Shown: positions 7,437 to 7,788 of the stretch, piece by piece
Layout of the letters: every line of letters begins with the position of its first letter
Position numbering within the stretch: position 1 is the first letter of the stretch
DNA from: Candidatus Zhuqueibacterota bacterium RBG_16_48_16
GTDB lineage: Bacteria > Zhuqueibacterota > Zhuqueibacteria > Residuimicrobiales > Sediminimicrobiaceae
DNA length: 7,788 nucleotides
Direction of reading: 5' to 3'
NCBI GenBank assembly: GCA_001771235.1
Contig: METF01000127.1
Span: 1 to 7,788, forward strand
Position numbers and translations under genes: made by a program
Notes under the pieces: generated by a model
Told to the model about the DNA's origin: nothing
The model's input: the letters and a program-made list of their open reading frames with translations, nothing else
Databases searched by the model: none

Positions 7437-7573
7437 AACTCCGGCTTCACTTGGCTAAACAGATACTGCGTTTTTATCACAACATCTGATTTTCATGATA
7501 CTTTTATTAAAGCCATATTGTGACGGGATTGCCGAATAAGCCTGGCTTCGCGTGATAAGATTCTACTTTTCGA

Positions 7574-7610
7574 CCGGGACTTTGCCCGGCAGGAATGGCC
7601 ATATCGGGCA
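7574..7610. repeat. Overlapping, mutually exclusive inverted repeats
   Basis: CCGGG (7574-7578) can pair with CCCGG (7585-7589). Alternatively TGCCCG (7583-7588) can pair with CGGGCA (7605-7610). The two stems share the same central bases and cannot form together. The stems are short, so this is only suggestive. Confidence 0.3.
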
Positions 7611-7634
7611 GTTGTAAATTATATTGTGCAAATT

Positions 7635-7661
7635 CCACACGGATCAAAAACCCACACGGAT
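7635..7661. repeat. 10-bp direct repeat
   Basis: CCACACGGAT occurs at 7635-7644 and again at 7652-7661, start to start 17 bases, in non-coding AT-rich sequence. Two copies could be a binding-site pair, but no further copy is seen in the surrounding region. Confidence 0.35.
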
Positions 7662-7694
7662 TTAATTGTAATTTGGCATTTACGTGATTTTTAA

Positions 7695-7728
7695 ATTTGG
7701 CTTGCCAAATAACGACAAAAAATTGTCG
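7695..7728. repeat. Two tandem hairpins
   Basis: ATTTGGC-TT-GCCAAAT (7695-7710) is followed after two bases by CGACAA-AAAA-TTGTCG (7713-7728). Arms are 7 and 6 bp and exact. No strong T-tract follows on either strand. They may mark the end of a transcript entering from the window edge on the minus strand, or a regulatory site; neither can be decided here. Confidence 0.4.
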
Positions 7729-7788
7729 ATAATTTCCGGTAAGCGTCAATCAGTGGATGATCCAGTCCACCCCGTTGGATATTATCCG

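Larger units (their letters stand above)
7302..7788. other. AT-rich non-coding region with small inverted repeats
   Basis: 487 bases with no supported gene. A minus-strand frame at 7507-7749 needs a TTG start and resembles nothing I know. A plus-strand frame from 7524 to the stop at 7692-7694 lacks any ATG. The region includes the upstream side of the minus-strand serine hydrolase, so its promoter and leader should be here, but I see no good -35/-10 pair. Short hairpins cluster at 7389-7436, 7574-7610 and 7695-7728. A 10-bp direct repeat CCACACGGAT occurs at 7635-7644 and 7652-7661. A short open frame starting with ATG at 7757 runs off the edge and cannot be judged. Confidence 0.5.

Noticed and set aside
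7507..7749. 80-codon minus-strand frame near the right edge
   Set aside because: It needs a TTG start without a clear ribosome-binding site, resembles no known family, and contains the hairpins and direct repeat of the region.
7757..7788. Start of a further plus-strand gene (ATG at 7757)
   Set aside because: Only ten full codons are visible and the upstream GGTAAG is 13 bases away, so there is not enough to support a gene.

Overview
The window comes from a bacterial chromosome. Two secreted serine hydrolases with signal peptides, a membrane-anchored diguanylate cyclase and a NTT/MFS-type membrane protein fused to HEAT repeats suggest a Gram-negative. The style of the diguanylate cyclase N-terminus reminds me of Desulfobacterota (deltaproteobacterial) genomes. 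That is an inference from protein style, and no marker gene here settles the taxon. By eye the composition is uneven: the first gene and the minus-strand gene are GC-richer, the middle is intermediate, and the last ~490 bases are AT-rich.

Layout. (1) Bases 2-838, plus strand: the C-terminal part of a GH13 (alpha-amylase superfamily) enzyme whose start lies outside the window. (2) Bases 851-1678: a GGDEF diguanylate cyclase with an N-terminal membrane sensor, 12 bases after the GH13 stop and probably co-transcribed with it. (3) Bases 1679-2025: non-coding, with a perfect 14-bp palindrome. (4) Bases 2026-2934: a secreted class-A-beta-lactamase-like serine hydrolase (SLPK / SDN / KSG) with no glutamate where Glu166 would be. 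(5) Bases 3101-5971: a 956-residue protein with about 12 membrane helices resembling the ATP/ADP (NTT) translocase branch, followed by ~500 residues of HEAT-like repeats. (6) A hairpin at 5974-6015 lies between two convergent genes. (7) Bases 7301-6039, minus strand: a second secreted serine hydrolase (SVGK / SAN / KSG), distantly related to the first. (8) Bases 7302-7788: non-coding, AT-rich, with several small inverted repeats.

How the genes may relate. The GH13 enzyme and the cyclase form one short plus-strand unit. The two penicillin-recognising-type serine hydrolases flank the transporter-HEAT protein, one upstream on the same strand and one convergent. This could mean a shared role in the cell envelope, but nothing in the sequence proves a functional link. 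The least ordinary elements are the NTT-like/HEAT fusion and the pair of diverged, probably non-beta-lactamase serine hydrolases around it. I see no CRISPR array, tRNA, rRNA, insertion sequence or phage gene.
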